Positions 22,250 through 32,351 of a stretch of DNA of 64,000 nt are shown here, piece by piece. The notes beneath the pieces are model-generated. The model was given only the letters and a program-made list of their open reading frames with translations, did not search any database and was not told where the DNA came from. The stretch is from Collinsella aerofaciens ATCC 25986 (GTDB lineage Bacteria > Actinomycetota > Coriobacteriia > Coriobacteriales > Coriobacteriaceae). Made by a program: the position numbers and the translations under genes. Location: positions 1,736,001 through 1,800,000 of the forward strand of contig NZ_CP048433.1 in NCBI RefSeq assembly GCF_010509075.1, given 5' to 3'. Numbering within the stretch: position 1 is the first letter of the stretch; every line of letters begins with the position of its first letter.

Positions 22250-24022
22250 ATGTTTAAGAGGTTTCTTTCGTATTACGAGCCCCAGATGGGGCTTTTTGTT
22301 ACTGATACTGTTTGTGCTCTGGTGCTTGCCGCCATTGACCTGGCGTTCCCCATTATCCTGCGCAATTTGACCGGTGGGCTGTTTACTCAGGGTCAGGCTG
22401 CCATTATGCAGGCGCTCGGCATGATCGCGGTGGGCTTGGTGCTGATGTATGCCGCCCGCTGCGCCTGCCGTTATTTTGTGAGCTATTGGGGTCACGTGAT
22501 GGGCGCGCGTATGGAGTCCAAAATGCGCGAGGACCTGTTCGACCAGTATGAGCGCTTTAGCTTTGCGTACTTCGACCGCAACAGCTCGGGCGACATGATG
22601 AGCCGCGTGGTCAACGACCTGTTCGATATCTGCGAGGCGGCGCACCACGTGCCCGAGTGGATCATCATCTGCGGCATCGAGATCATCGGCTCGTTTGTGA
22701 TCCTCTTTACCATCGCCCCGGTGCTGGCGCTTGCCATGGCCGTGGTGACGGCGGCGTTTGCGGTCATCATGTTTTGGCAGAACATGCGCATGCGCGAGGT
22801 CTTTAGCGACAACCGCAAGAAGATCAGCGGCATTAATGCACAGCTGCAGGATTCTCTGGCGGGCATGCGCGTGGTCAAGAGCTTTGCCAACGAGGAGACC
22901 GAGCGTGCCAAGTTCCGTGCCTCTAACGACCGCTACCTTTTGTCCAAGGAGAACATGTATCACGCCATGGGCGTCTATACCGCGACGTATGGCCTGCTCT
23001 CGGGTGTGCTCTATGTGATCGTGGTGCTGCTGGGCGGCTGGCTGGTCGCCAAGGGACAGCTGCAGGCGGTCGATATGGCGACCTTTGCACTCTATATTTC
23101 GCTGTTCTGCACGCCGCTTGAGACGCTCGTCAATTCGGCCGAAACGTATCAGAAGGCTATCGCCGGCTTTAAACGTATGGACGAGGTGCTCTCGACCGCG
23201 CCGGATATCCAGGACAAGCCGGGCGCTACGGATCTGCAGGTGACTGCTGGCGCCGTGGAGTATCACGACGTGTGCTTTAACTACGAGGATGTCGAGCTGG
23301 GCGAGGGCTATGCCGACGAGCGTCCCGTTATCGACCATATGGACCTGTCCATCAAGCCCGGGCAGACCATCGCTTTGGTTGGCCCTTCGGGCGGCGGCAA
23401 GTCCACGACCTGTTCGCTGCTGCCGCGCTTTTATGACGTGGCTACCGGATCCATTAGCATCGACGGTCAGGACGTGCGCGATGTGACGCAGCAGAGCCTG
23501 CGCCGCGCCATCGGCCTGGTGCAGCAGGATGTCTATCTGTTTGACGGCACGATTGGCGAGAACATCGCCTACGGCAAGCCGGGCGCTACGGCAGAAGAGA
23601 TCGCCGAGGCCGCCCGTCGCGCCAACATCGATGCCTTTATCGAGTCGCTTCCGCAGGGCTACGACACCGTGGTGGGCGAGCGCGGCAGCCGTCTTTCGGG
23701 CGGACAGAAGCAGCGCGTTGCCATCGCGCGCGTGTTTCTCAAGAACCCCAAGATCCTGATTTTGGACGAGGCGACGAGTGCTTTGGATAACGAGAGCGAG
23801 GAGGCGGTGCAGGAGTCACTCGAAGAGCTGGCACGCGGCCGCACCACGATTATCATCGCCCACCGTCTTTCGACCATTAAGCATGCCGATGAGATTGCGA
23901 CCGTTGAGCATGGTCGCGTTGTGGAGCGTGGCACGCACGAGGAGCTTCTCGCCCGTGGCGGCACCTATGCCCGTTACTATCGAATGCAGTTCGAAGGTGC
24001 GCGTGCGCACGAGCTCGACTGA
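22250..24022 (+). CDS. ABC exporter half-transporter (permease-ATPase fusion)
   Basis: A 590-residue MsbA/LmrA-type half-transporter, expected to act as a homodimer. Six membrane helices occupy roughly residues 15-310. The C-terminal ATPase has Walker A GPSGGGKSTT, Q-loop VQQDVYLFDGTIGEN, signature RLSGGQKQRVAIAR, Walker B ILILDEATSALD and H-loop IAHRLSTI. No partner gene or substrate-binding protein is present, so the substrate (lipid, drug or peptide) is unknown. ATG 22250 follows CGAGGA. Confidence 0.92.
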   Translation: MFKRFLSYYEPQMGLFVTDTVCALVLAAIDLAFPIILRNLTGGLFTQGQAAIMQALGMIAVGLVLMYAARCACRYFVSYWGHVMGARMESKMREDLFDQYERFSFAYFDRNSSGDMMSRVVNDLFDICEAAHHVPEWIIICGIEIIGSFVILFTIAPVLALAMAVVTAAFAVIMFWQNMRMREVFSDNRKKISGINAQLQDSLAGMRVVKSFANEETERAKFRASNDRYLLSKENMYHAMGVYTATYGLLSGVLYVIVVLLGGWLVAKGQLQAVDMATFALYISLFCTPLETLVNSAETYQKAIAGFKRMDEVLSTAPDIQDKPGATDLQVTAGAVEYHDVCFNYEDVELGEGYADERPVIDHMDLSIKPGQTIALVGPSGGGKSTTCSLLPRFYDVATGSISIDGQDVRDVTQQSLRRAIGLVQQDVYLFDGTIGENIAYGKPGATAEEIAEAARRANIDAFIESLPQGYDTVVGERGSRLSGGQKQRVAIARVFLKNPKILILDEATSALDNESEEAVQESLEELARGRTTIIIAHRLSTIKHADEIATVEHGRVVERGTHEELLARGGTYARYYRMQFEGARAHELD

Positions 24023-24041
24023 TTGATATGACAGGAAGTTT

Positions 24042-25007
24042 ATGGCTGACAAGAACCCTTTGACTCCGGAAGAAGTGACGGAGTTATTCTCCGAAATCGA
24101 TGCATCCGGCGTCTTGGATCCCACGCTCGCCAAAAAGCGTACCGAGCGCATGCGTGAGAAGGAGGCTGCGGCCAAGCGCGGTGACAAAGCGGCGCTAGCG
24201 CAGCTGCGCAGCGAGGACCGCGCGAGCCAGGCAAAACATATCGACCCGCTGTCCGAGGACGATCCTTCGGGCTCGCAGGTGAGCCATACCATTACGAAGA
24301 CCGCGATGGCCGTGGTCATCGGTATTTTGGTGCTGATCGTGGGCATGCAGATTGGCTACGGCGTGATGCGTCGTCTGAACACCGCCAACCTGTCCGAGAG
24401 CGTTTCGGTCGATACCGTTTCGACGGCGCTGAAGGGCGGCCTTGAGTGGGGCAACGGCTTTACGCAGTTCCCGCTCGACTTTACCGTCGATGAAGCCGAT
24501 GAGCGTACGGGCACGGTCGAGGTGACGGTGTTGGACACATCGTCTGCCAACGAGCTCGAGCTGCTGTCCAACGGGCAGATCCAGGCCGCGGCGCTTGCGA
24601 CCAACGCGCTGCTCAACGATAAGATCGACCGCGTGGTGTATAACGTTCACGCCTATATCGACGAGGATAGCAACATTCAGCACGATTCCTTCTTTGGCAT
24701 GTTCCCCGCGCGGGGCCACCAGAGCGCCATTTTGACGTTCGTGTGGACCAAGAGCTCATCCAACGCCACGAGTATCGACTGGAAGATGCGCATCGTGAGT
24801 ATGGATGACACCATCGCCGAGCGCATTCAGAAGCAGGTGAACTCGGTGTCGTCGTTGATTGAGGATCCGGTGGTGAGCCAGACCAAGATTGACGAGGAAA
24901 AGGCCGAGCGTGACCTGGAGCATCGTCTGCATGGCCGCGAGATTTTCCGCGGCGGCAAGCCCGATCGCACACCGTCCGAACTGCTGGAACAGGACAAGAA
25001 AAAGTAA
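24042..25007 (+). CDS. Single-pass membrane protein of unknown function
   Basis: A 321-residue protein that I do not recognise. Residues 1-85 are charged and cytoplasmic-looking (KKRTERMREKEAAAKRG). One membrane segment spans about 87-108 (AVVIGILVLIVGMQIGYGVM). The remaining 210 residues appear extracytoplasmic, ending in a charged tail. It lies 19 bases after the exporter and may be co-transcribed. There is no lipobox or cell-wall sorting signal. Confidence 0.7.
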   Translation: MADKNPLTPEEVTELFSEIDASGVLDPTLAKKRTERMREKEAAAKRGDKAALAQLRSEDRASQAKHIDPLSEDDPSGSQVSHTITKTAMAVVIGILVLIVGMQIGYGVMRRLNTANLSESVSVDTVSTALKGGLEWGNGFTQFPLDFTVDEADERTGTVEVTVLDTSSANELELLSNGQIQAAALATNALLNDKIDRVVYNVHAYIDEDSNIQHDSFFGMFPARGHQSAILTFVWTKSSSNATSIDWKMRIVSMDDTIAERIQKQVNSVSSLIEDPVVSQTKIDEEKAERDLEHRLHGREIFRGGKPDRTPSELLEQDKKK

Positions 25008-25013
25008 GACGCC

Positions 25014-25055
25014 ATCATCCCGCGTGAGCCATAAGCCCCGCGGGATGATTTTTTA
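25014..25055 (+). terminator. Terminator before carAB
   Basis: ATCATCCCGCG at 25014-25024 pairs with CGCGGGATGAT at 25039-25049, followed by a run of six T residues. Confidence 0.9.
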
Positions 25056-25150
25056 ATCCCCGTCCCAGAGAAATCATTATGCATAGAAAGTCATAATTAT
25101 CATTTCGTAAACATTTCGATGAAATTAACGCCATGAGGCATGCTTGCGGT

Positions 25151-25212
25151 TACAATACCGCGAGGCCTAACTACACACCTTTAAGCCGGTCCTGTGAGAC
25201 CGGGAAGGAGAA
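25151..25212 (+). promoter_or_regulatory. carA leader with PyrR-type RNA hairpin over the ribosome-binding site
   Basis: A TACAAT -10 box at 25151-25156 (no clear -35) precedes a hairpin with stem CCGGTC (25186-25191), loop CTGTGA and stem GACCGG (25198-25203), then GGAAGGAG and the carA ATG. The order TTTAA..GTCC.G.GAG.C....AAGG is the known PyrR binding-loop pattern, known in Bacillus and mycobacteria. Because the 3' part includes the AAGGAG, PyrR-UMP binding would block translation. No pyrR gene lies in this window. Confidence 0.75.
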
Positions 25213-25214
25213 TT

Positions 25215-26654
25215 ATGGCGAACAACCATACCGCGGGCGCTGCCGCCCGCACCTTCGCGCCCAGCGAGCTTTGCCAGCGTATGCTGGCCAAAACCAGCAA
25301 GGGCACCTGCGGTCCCTGCATCCTGTATCTTGAGGATGGGACCATTTTTTATGGACGTGCATGCGGCGCCGAGGGCACCGCGACCGGCGAAGTCTGCTTC
25401 AACACCTCACTCGAGGGCTACTTTGAGGTCATGACCGACCCGAGTTATGCCGGCCAAATCGTAACCATGACCTATCCGCAGATCGGCAACTACGGTATCG
25501 ACGAGACCGACGTCCAGTCGGCCTTCCCCGGCGACGCCGTGCGCCCTGCGAGCGCTCCGGCTATGCGCGGCATGATCGTTCGCGACATGTGCACCACGCC
25601 TTCTAACTGGCGCTCGGCCGTCAGCGTGCCGGAGTATCTGCGCGCCCACGGCATCGTCGCTATCGAGGGCGTCGACACCCGCGCTCTGGTGCGCCATCTG
25701 CGCGACAATGGTTCCAAGATGGGCATTATCTCGACCGAGATCTTCGACGTCGACGAGCTTGCCGAGCGTCTGGCCGCAGCGCCCACGCTGGTAGGCGAGA
25801 ACCTGGTCAAGACCGTAAGTTGCCCCGCGCCTCATGAGTTTGTGGCTGCCGACCTGCCTGCCACGCATGACTTTGCGCTTTCGGCTGCCGCTCCTGCCCG
25901 TCACAAAGTGGTCGCCTACGACTGCGGTGTGAAGCGCGGCATTCTGGAGGGGCTGGTCCGCGCCGGCTGCGACCTTACCGTCGTGCCGTGGGACACGCCC
26001 GCGAGTGAGGTGCTCGACATGAATCCCGACGGCGTCTTTTTGTCCAATGGCCCCGGCGACCCCGACGCCGTGGTGGAGACCTACGAGCAGGTGCAGCAGC
26101 TGATCGGCAAGGTGCCGGTCTTTGGTATTTGTCTTGGTCACCAGATGATCAGCCTGGCCTGCGGCGCCCAGATGGAAAAGCTTAAGTTCGGTCACCGCGG
26201 TGGCAACCAGCCGGTTATGAACCTGGTAAGCCGCCGTGTGGAGATCACCGCGCAAAACCATGGCTTTGGCCTGCTGTTCCCCAGCTTGGGCAAGCTTGTC
26301 CCCGAGCTTTCCGGCGGCGAGACCGAGCATGCGGCCGATGGAGATCTGCGCGTCTGGGTGCGCCGCGGAATCGCGCCGGTCGTGATGAACGAGCGCTTTG
26401 GCCGCATTCGCCTAACACATGTGAACCTCAACGACGGCACCGCCGAGGGCATCCAGCTGCTCGACGCCCCGTGCTTCTCGGTCCAGTATCACCCCGAGGC
26501 CTCGCCTGGCCCCACCGATGCCCACTATCTCTTTACCGCCTTTACGCGACTCATGGACGGCGAGGAGAACTACCTGGACATCGACACCGCGAAGGACCGC
26601 CTGGCTGGCTGGAACTTTGCCGAGACCGCCGCGACCGAGACCGAGGAGAACTAA
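25215..26654 (+). CDS. carA: Carbamoyl-phosphate synthase small subunit
   Basis: Glutaminase subunit supplying ammonia to CarB. The nucleophile Cys lies in [10 protein letters not shown] and the His/Glu in [13 protein letters not shown]; the N-terminal dimer domain has [21 protein letters not shown]. At about 479 residues it is some 100 longer than E. coli CarA: about 35 extra at the N-terminus and an insertion of about 35 between QNHGFGL and [12 protein letters not shown], rich in charged residues. ATG 25215 follows AAGGAG in the PyrR-type leader. carB starts one base after its stop. Confidence 0.95.
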   Translation: MANNHTAGAAARTFAPSELCQRMLAKTSKGTCGPCILYLEDGTIFYGRACGAEGTATGEVCFNTSLEGYFEVMTDPSYAGQIVTMTYPQIGNYGIDETDVQSAFPGDAVRPASAPAMRGMIVRDMCTTPSNWRSAVSVPEYLRAHGIVAIEGVDTRALVRHLRDNGSKMGIISTEIFDVDELAERLAAAPTLVGENLVKTVSCPAPHEFVAADLPATHDFALSAAAPARHKVVAYDCGVKRGILEGLVRAGCDLTVVPWDTPASEVLDMNPDGVFLSNGPGDPDAVVETYEQVQQLIGKVPVFGICLGHQMISLACGAQMEKLKFGHRGGNQPVMNLVSRRVEITAQNHGFGLLFPSLGKLVPELSGGETEHAADGDLRVWVRRGIAPVVMNERFGRIRLTHVNLNDGTAEGIQLLDAPCFSVQYHPEASPGPTDAHYLFTAFTRLMDGEENYLDIDTAKDRLAGWNFAETAATETEEN

Positions 26655-26655
26655 C

Positions 26656-29600
26656 ATGCCGAAACGTACTGACATCAAGCGTATCCTCGTTATTGGTTCG
26701 GGCCCCATCGTTATTGGCCAGGCCTGCGAGTTCGACTACTCCGGCGCCCAGGCCTGCAAGGTGCTCAAGGAGGATGGCTTTGAGGTCATCCTGGTCAATT
26801 CCAACCCGGCGACCATCATGACCGACCCGGGCTTGGCCGACCGCACCTATGTTGAGCCTATCACCGCCGAGTTTATCGAGCGCGTGATCAAGAAAGAGCG
26901 TCCGGACGCGCTGCTGCCCACGCTGGGCGGCCAGACCGGTCTGAACGCCGCCGTCGAGCTGGCGAAAGACGGCACGCTCGACAAGTACGGCGTCGAGATG
27001 ATCGGCTGCGACCTGGCCGCCATCGAGCGCGGCGAGGACCGCAAGCTCTTTAACGAGGCCATGGCCGAGATTGGCCTGGAGGTCGCGCGCTCGGGCTATG
27101 CCTACAGCGTGGCCGACGCCGAGGCTATCGCCGAGCGCGTGGGCTATCCCTGCGTACTGCGCCCGAGCTTTACCCTCGGCGGCGCCGGCGGCGGCATCGC
27201 GCATGCTCACGAGGAGCTCGTCTCCATCGTGAGCCAGGGCCTGGAGCTCTCGCCTGCCCACGAGGTGCTGGTCGAGGAGTCCATCGAGGGTTGGAAAGAG
27301 TACGAGATGGAGGTCATGCGTGACCACGCCGGCAACGGCATCATCGTGTGCTCCATCGAGAACCTCGACCCCATGGGCGTGCATACCGGCGACTCCATCA
27401 CCGTGGCGCCGGCGCAGACGCTCTCCGACCTGGAGTATCAGCGCATGCGTGTCGCGTCGCTCGCCATCTTGGAGAAGATTGGCGTCGAGACCGGCGGCTC
27501 CAACGTGCAGTTTGCCGTGAACCCCCAGACCGGTCGCTTGATCGTCATCGAGATGAACCCGCGCGTGAGCCGTTCGTCCGCGCTGGCCTCCAAGGCCACG
27601 GGTTTCCCCATCGCTAAGGCCGCCGCGCGCCTGGCTGTGGGCTACACGCTCGACGAGATCGTCAACGACATTACCAAGGCAACGCCTGCCTGCTTTGAGC
27701 CCACGATTGACTACTGCGTTGTCAAGGTGCCGCGCTTTGCCTTCGAGAAGTTCAAGGGTACCGACCCCACGCTCACCACGCGCATGAAGGCAGTGGGCGA
27801 GATTATGGCGATTGGCCGCACCTTTGAGGAGGCCTTCGGCAAAGCCATGCGCTCGCTGGAGGACGGTCACCAGGGTATCTGCGCCGGTGGCAAGGAGGGT
27901 GCCGATAAGCTGAGCGACGACGAGCTCGCTCAAGCCGTGGCCACGCCGACCGAGCACCGCATCTTCTTTGTGGTCGAGGCCCTGCGCCGTGGCTGGGACA
28001 TCGCTCGCATCCATGCCACCTGCGGCATCGACCCGTGGTACCTCAACCGCATCAACGACATGGTGCAGGTCCAGGAGAGCATCCGCGGCCTGCGTGTGGA
28101 GGATATCGACGCCGACGCGATGCGCCTGCTCAAGCAGTACGGCACGAGCGACGCCGAGATCGCCGCGCTGACCGGCTCGGACGAGCGCTTTGTGCGCGCC
28201 TATCGCAAGGGTCTGGGCGTGGTTCCCAGCATGAAGACGGTCGATACCTGCGCTGCGGAGTTCTCGAGCGCCACGGAGTACCACTACAAGACGTACGAGA
28301 ACATCTACCGCACGAGTCCGGATGCCAAGAAGTGCGTGGCTCCCGACGAGACCACGCCGGCGGACAAGCCCAAGGCGATGATCCTGGGCGCCGGCCCCAA
28401 CCGTATTGGCCAGGGCATCGAGTTCGATTACTGCTGCGTGCATGCGAGCTATGCGCTGGCGGCCCGCGGCTTTGAGACCATCATGGTCAACTGCAATCCC
28501 GAGACCGTCTCGACCGACTACGACACGTCCGACCGCCTGTACTTTGAGCCGCTCACCTACGAGGACGTTATGGACGTTATCGACGTTGAGCGCCCCGATG
28601 GCGTCGTGGTGACGCTTGGCGGCCAGACCCCGCTTAAGCTGGCGCGCATGCTCGAGGAGAGCGGCGTGAACATCATGGGCACCAAGCCCGATGCCATCGA
28701 CTTTGCCGAGGACCGCGAGCGCTTTGCCGCCCTGCTCGACAAGCTGGGCATCATGTACCCGCCGGCGGGTCAGGCCACCTCGTTTGAGGAGGCCGAGGCC
28801 GTTGCCGCACACATTGGCTACCCGCTGCTGGTACGTCCGAGCTACGTGCTGGGCGGCCGCGGCATGATGATCGCCTACGATGCCGAGCACCTGCGCGATT
28901 ACATGGCCGAGGCCGCGCGCATTAGCCCCGACTACCCGGTGTACCTGGACCGCTTCCTGGAGGGTGCGATCGAGTCCGATGTCGACGCCCTGTGCGATGG
29001 CGAAGAGGTCTACATTGGCGGCATTCTGGAGCATATCGAGGAGGCCGGTATTCACTCTGGCGACTCCGCGACCTGCATCCCGCCGTTCAGCTTTAGCGAG
29101 AGCCTGCAGGCAAAGCTTCGCGAGACCACGCGCCGCATCGCGATGGCGCTGGGCGTACGCGGCCTGGTCAATGTGCAGTATGCCATCAAGGGCGAGACCG
29201 TCTACGTGATCGAGGCAAACCCGCGCGCGAGCCGCACCGTGCCGTTTATCTCCAAGGCCACCGGCGTGCCGCTGGCCAAGTGCGCGGCGCGTATCATGGC
29301 AGGCGATTCCATCGCGAGCCTGGGCCTGCCGAGCGACGAGCGCCAGCTGGACTGGTTCTGCATGAAGGAAGCCGTTATGCCCTGGGGTCGTTTCCCCGGT
29401 GCCGACGTTATCCTGGGGCCCGAGATGAAGTCGACGGGCGAGGTCATGGGTATCGCCAAGAGCTATCCCGAGGCATACGCCAAGACGCAGCTGGCGATTG
29501 ACTACAAGCTGCCCGACCCGAGCGCCGGCAAGGTGTTCATCAGCGTGTGCGACCGCGACAAGCGTCATATCCTTTCGGTCGCTCGCATCCTGCGCTACCT

Positions 29601-29970
29601 GGGCTTTGATATCTGCTCCACCGAGGGTACGGCGCGCGTTCTGCGTGGAGGCAACGTGACGTGCGAGGTCGTGGAGAAGATCAGCGGCCCGCACGACGGC
29701 GAGCGTCCCAATATCGGCGACCTGATCGCCGATGGCAAGATTGCGGTAATCATCAACACACCGTACGGCCCGGGTTCGCGTGGCGACGGCTATCTGTTGC
29801 GTACCGAGGCGGTGCGCCGCGGCGTGACCTGCGTGACCGCGATGTCTGCCGCCAACACGTACGTGAGTGCTATCGAGGCCGTGCGCGAGGACCAGCAGGG
29901 CCACGGCAGTGCCAACGACATGGGCATGGACGTCATCGCCCTGCAGGACCTGCCGCAGCACACGGTTTAG
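26656..29970 (+). CDS. carB: Carbamoyl-phosphate synthase large subunit
   Basis: Makes carbamoyl phosphate from bicarbonate, ammonia and two ATP for pyrimidine and arginine synthesis. 1104 residues with two homologous ATP-grasp halves: [20 protein letters not shown] at the start of the first and [18 protein letters not shown] at the start of the second, plus the C-terminal MGS-like regulatory domain ([20 protein letters not shown]). ATG 26656 is chosen over the open upstream frame because it is the family start and couples to the carA stop. Confidence 0.96.
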   Translation: MPKRTDIKRILVIGSGPIVIGQACEFDYSGAQACKVLKEDGFEVILVNSNPATIMTDPGLADRTYVEPITAEFIERVIKKERPDALLPTLGGQTGLNAAVELAKDGTLDKYGVEMIGCDLAAIERGEDRKLFNEAMAEIGLEVARSGYAYSVADAEAIAERVGYPCVLRPSFTLGGAGGGIAHAHEELVSIVSQGLELSPAHEVLVEESIEGWKEYEMEVMRDHAGNGIIVCSIENLDPMGVHTGDSITVAPAQTLSDLEYQRMRVASLAILEKIGVETGGSNVQFAVNPQTGRLIVIEMNPRVSRSSALASKATGFPIAKAAARLAVGYTLDEIVNDITKATPACFEPTIDYCVVKVPRFAFEKFKGTDPTLTTRMKAVGEIMAIGRTFEEAFGKAMRSLEDGHQGICAGGKEGADKLSDDELAQAVATPTEHRIFFVVEALRRGWDIARIHATCGIDPWYLNRINDMVQVQESIRGLRVEDIDADAMRLLKQYGTSDAEIAALTGSDERFVRAYRKGLGVVPSMKTVDTCAAEFSSATEYHYKTYENIYRTSPDAKKCVAPDETTPADKPKAMILGAGPNRIGQGIEFDYCCVHASYALAARGFETIMVNCNPETVSTDYDTSDRLYFEPLTYEDVMDVIDVERPDGVVVTLGGQTPLKLARMLEESGVNIMGTKPDAIDFAEDRERFAALLDKLGIMYPPAGQATSFEEAEAVAAHIGYPLLVRPSYVLGGRGMMIAYDAEHLRDYMAEAARISPDYPVYLDRFLEGAIESDVDALCDGEEVYIGGILEHIEEAGIHSGDSATCIPPFSFSESLQAKLRETTRRIAMALGVRGLVNVQYAIKGETVYVIEANPRASRTVPFISKATGVPLAKCAARIMAGDSIASLGLPSDERQLDWFCMKEAVMPWGRFPGADVILGPEMKSTGEVMGIAKSYPEAYAKTQLAIDYKLPDPSAGKVFISVCDRDKRHILSVARILRYLGFDICSTEGTARVLRGGNVTCEVVEKISGPHDGERPNIGDLIADGKIAVIINTPYGPGSRGDGYLLRTEAVRRGVTCVTAMSAANTYVSAIEAVREDQQGHGSANDMGMDVIALQDLPQHTV

Positions 29971-29985
29971 GTCGAGCTGCCCGGC

Positions 29986-30070
29986 CGGGGCGGGAGGGGC
30001 CGAGATTTCCCCCTTTCGCTCCGGCTGCAAGCAGAGTCGCTCAGGAGGAAACTCGGCCCCTCTCGCCCCG
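29986..30070. repeat. Long intergenic hairpin D (conserved loop on minus strand)
   Basis: Arms at 29986-30010 and 30047-30070 pair over about 24 bp with one wobble and one bulged A. Read on the minus strand the 36-base loop contains GCGACTCTGCTTGCAGCCGG followed by AGCGA, close to the loop of hairpin B at 35448. It begins 15 bases after carB and has no T run, so a terminator role is doubtful. Confidence 0.82.
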
Positions 30071-30156
30071 ACGCACTGTGTCTAGACGGACTGCACCTCC
30101 TGTTTTTAGAGATAAATACCATTTAGCGGTGATATTCAACCGTTCAAGATATTATG

Positions 30157-30194
30157 TAATGGCATATTACGTCATATGACGTAATATGCCATTA
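30157..30194. promoter_or_regulatory. 38-bp perfect palindrome upstream of the PTS operon, candidate operator
   Basis: Bases 30157-30175 are the exact reverse complement of 30176-30194, with no spacer; the centre reads GTCATATGAC. It is A+T-rich, unlike the G+C-rich hairpins nearby, and ends 45 bases before the EIIB start, where a repressor would act. The GntR/UTRA regulator at 32348 is the natural candidate binder; this is inference. Confidence 0.6.
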
Positions 30195-30239
30195 GCAGTC
30201 AAGGATGATTGTCTGTGTTCAAGTCGAGAAAGGGGCAAA

Positions 30240-30716
30240 ATGATTAAACTGTGTCGCGTCGATAGCCGGTTAGTGCATGGGCAGACCGTGTTCTCTTGGT
30301 ATCCAACGCTTGAAGCAAACGCTATTCTTGTGGTTTCAGATGAGTACGCCGCAAGCAAAGAGCGAATTCAAGCGCTGCGAATTGCAAAACCCGCTGATGC
30401 CAAATTGGTTGTCAAAAGTGTAGAAGATTCCATCGTGGCCCTTAACGGAAGCGCGGTGGATAAATACGAGCTAATTGTTGTTGCGGGAAATGTACATGAC
30501 GCCTGTGAAGTTGCGCGTGCGTGTCCAAAAATAACGTCTGTGAATTTAGGCGGCGCTCGACCGTTGGGGGACAGCGTAAAGGAGCTTGGCCCTGCTGTGC
30601 GCCTTTCCCAATCCGATATTAATGAAATTAAGAAAGCCATGGCTGATGGAATCGAGTTCGAGGTAAGGCAGGTTGCTAGCGAGAAAAAACGCATCGTAAC
30701 AAGTTTTGATTTGTAG
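30240..30716 (+). CDS. PTS system mannose/sorbose-family EIIB component
   Basis: A 158-residue EIIB that carries phosphate from EIIA to the sugar. The phosphorylated histidine is His13 in MIKLCRVDSRLVHGQ, the standard motif of the mannose family. ATG 30240 follows AAAGGGG; an upstream open extension has no similarity. IIC and IID follow in the same direction, but no EIIA gene is nearby. Base composition is visibly lower in G+C than the purine genes, suggesting later acquisition. Confidence 0.92.
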   Translation: MIKLCRVDSRLVHGQTVFSWYPTLEANAILVVSDEYAASKERIQALRIAKPADAKLVVKSVEDSIVALNGSAVDKYELIVVAGNVHDACEVARACPKITSVNLGGARPLGDSVKELGPAVRLSQSDINEIKKAMADGIEFEVRQVASEKKRIVTSFDL

Positions 30717-30730
30717 GAAGAGGGAGAAAT

Positions 30731-31507
30731 ATGCTGCTTCAGGCTTTTCTGGTTGGTCTTGCCGCTGCGATAGGTCAATCGGATTATTTACTCGGTACTG
30801 CGATGGTCGAGCGGCCGATTGTCCTCGGAGCGATCGTCGGTATTTTTTTGGGTGATATTCCGACTGGCGTTATTGTTGGTTTCCAGCTCGAACTCGCGTT
30901 CATGGGGGTCTGGCAGGTTGGTGCTGCCGTGCCGCCCAACGTAATTGTTGGTTCAGTTTTGGGAACAGCCTTTGCGATTACTATGGGTGCGGGTCCCGAG
31001 ACCGCTCTGACTATTGCTATGCCCACTGCGGTGCTTGCCGGCATGTTTGACAGCCTTATGTATAGCGTTGTTACGCCTCCTATGGCTGTCTGGGCTGATC
31101 GTGGTGCCGAAAAAGACGACCCCAAAACGATTGCAGCCGCTATGTGGACCAATGGAATTCTCTACATCATTGCGCTTGGCTTGATTTGCGGCGTGGCTTT
31201 TTACGTTGGAAATGATGCTGTTCAGGCACTGATTGACGCCATTCCTGATTGGCTTACGAATGGGCTTACGATCGCAACGGGTATTCTGCCCGCGCTTGGA
31301 TTTGCGCAGCTTATGTCAATCCTGTCCACCAAGGAGCTGAGCTTCCTATTCTTTGGAGGCTTCTTGCTGAGTGCCTATCTAAACATTCCGACGATCGGTA
31401 TCGTGGCGTTTTCGCTGATCCTGATTGGGATTCTCAATATGGCTCACATTTTTATGCCTGCCAGTGCGGCGGTCGCTAAGGAGGTTGACGATGACAACGA
31501 ATTCTAA
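30731..31507 (+). CDS. PTS system mannose/sorbose-family EIIC component
   Basis: A 258-residue polytopic membrane protein, one half of the sugar channel. Typical features are the N-terminal GLAAAIGQSDYLLGT and the Gly/Pro-rich loop IVGFQLELAFMGVWQVGAAVPPN. About six to eight membrane segments are visible. ATG 30731 follows AGAGGGAGA. Its end overlaps the IID start by 17 bases. Confidence 0.92.
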   Translation: MLLQAFLVGLAAAIGQSDYLLGTAMVERPIVLGAIVGIFLGDIPTGVIVGFQLELAFMGVWQVGAAVPPNVIVGSVLGTAFAITMGAGPETALTIAMPTAVLAGMFDSLMYSVVTPPMAVWADRGAEKDDPKTIAAAMWTNGILYIIALGLICGVAFYVGNDAVQALIDAIPDWLTNGLTIATGILPALGFAQLMSILSTKELSFLFFGGFLLSAYLNIPTIGIVAFSLILIGILNMAHIFMPASAAVAKEVDDDNEF

Positions 31508-32351
31508 TGATGTTCTTGAGCTCTCGCCGGAGTCAAATAAATCGACCGATAAGAGAATAACCAAGAAAGACTTAAAGGCGTTATTTTGGCGCAGCTTTCC
31601 ACTCAACATCATGTGGAGCTTTGACCGACAAATGAACGTTGGTTTCTGCTACGACATGATTCCGGTAATCAAGCGGTTATACGATAAGCCTGAAGACCGG
31701 ATCGAGGCATATAAGCGTCATCTTGAGTTCTACAATATTCAAGTTACGTTTAATCCTCTGGTCGCCGGCATTGTGGCCTCCATGGAGGAGGAAAACGCCA
31801 ACAATCAGGACTTTGACACCGCCTCAATTAACGCCATGAAAGCATCGCTTATGGCTCCGCTTTCCGGTATTGGAGATTCACTGATTGCCAGTACGCTTCG
31901 CATGATTGCGACGGGCGTTGTGACAGGACTTTGCCTTTCGGGCAGTCTGCTCGGCCCAATCCTGTTCCTGCTTCTTTATAATGTCCCAACGATCCTGATC
32001 CGCTGGTTTGGGCTTCAGTATGGTTATTCGCTTGGCAGTGGCATGATTTCGAAGCTGAACGATTCTGATGTAATGCACAAAGTTACGTCCGGCCTGGCGA
32101 TTGTGGGACTAATGGTAGTTGGTGGAATGGTGGCGACCACCGTTGCAGTTACCACTCCGCTCGCTCTTAACTTCGGCGACACCGCGTTTAAGTTGCAGGA
32201 AACGCTCGATGGGATATTCCCGGCTCTTTTGCCGCTCTGCGCGTTCGGGATCATGTGTCTTTGCAATAAGAAACAGGTCAAAATTATTTGGCAGATTGTG
32301 GGCATTCTCGCTGCGGGTATTGTGCTCGGCGTCCTGGGGATTTTGGGCTAG
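31491..32351 (+). CDS. PTS system mannose/sorbose-family EIID component
   Basis: A 286-residue EIID, the second membrane subunit. Family marks are LFWRSFPLNIMWSFDRQMNVGF, MEEENAN and the GIGDSLI segment. ATG 31491 (MTTNSNDVLELS) lies inside the IIC gene with AGGAGG just upstream, implying translational coupling. The stop overlaps the convergent GntR gene by four bases. The substrate cannot be read from sequence; the set could be for mannose, fructose, sorbose or an amino sugar. Confidence 0.92.
   Translation: MTTNSNDVLELSPESNKSTDKRITKKDLKALFWRSFPLNIMWSFDRQMNVGFCYDMIPVIKRLYDKPEDRIEAYKRHLEFYNIQVTFNPLVAGIVASMEEENANNQDFDTASINAMKASLMAPLSGIGDSLIASTLRMIATGVVTGLCLSGSLLGPILFLLLYNVPTILIRWFGLQYGYSLGSGMISKLNDSDVMHKVTSGLAIVGLMVVGGMVATTVAVTTPLALNFGDTAFKLQETLDGIFPALLPLCAFGIMCLCNKKQVKIIWQIVGILAAGIVLGVLGILG

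Noticed and set aside
26551-30030. A 1159-codon open frame on the minus strand opposite carB
   Set aside because: It is an antisense shadow of a G+C-rich gene; its translation is repetitive Ala/Gly/Leu/His/Val without family motifs, and it has no supported start.
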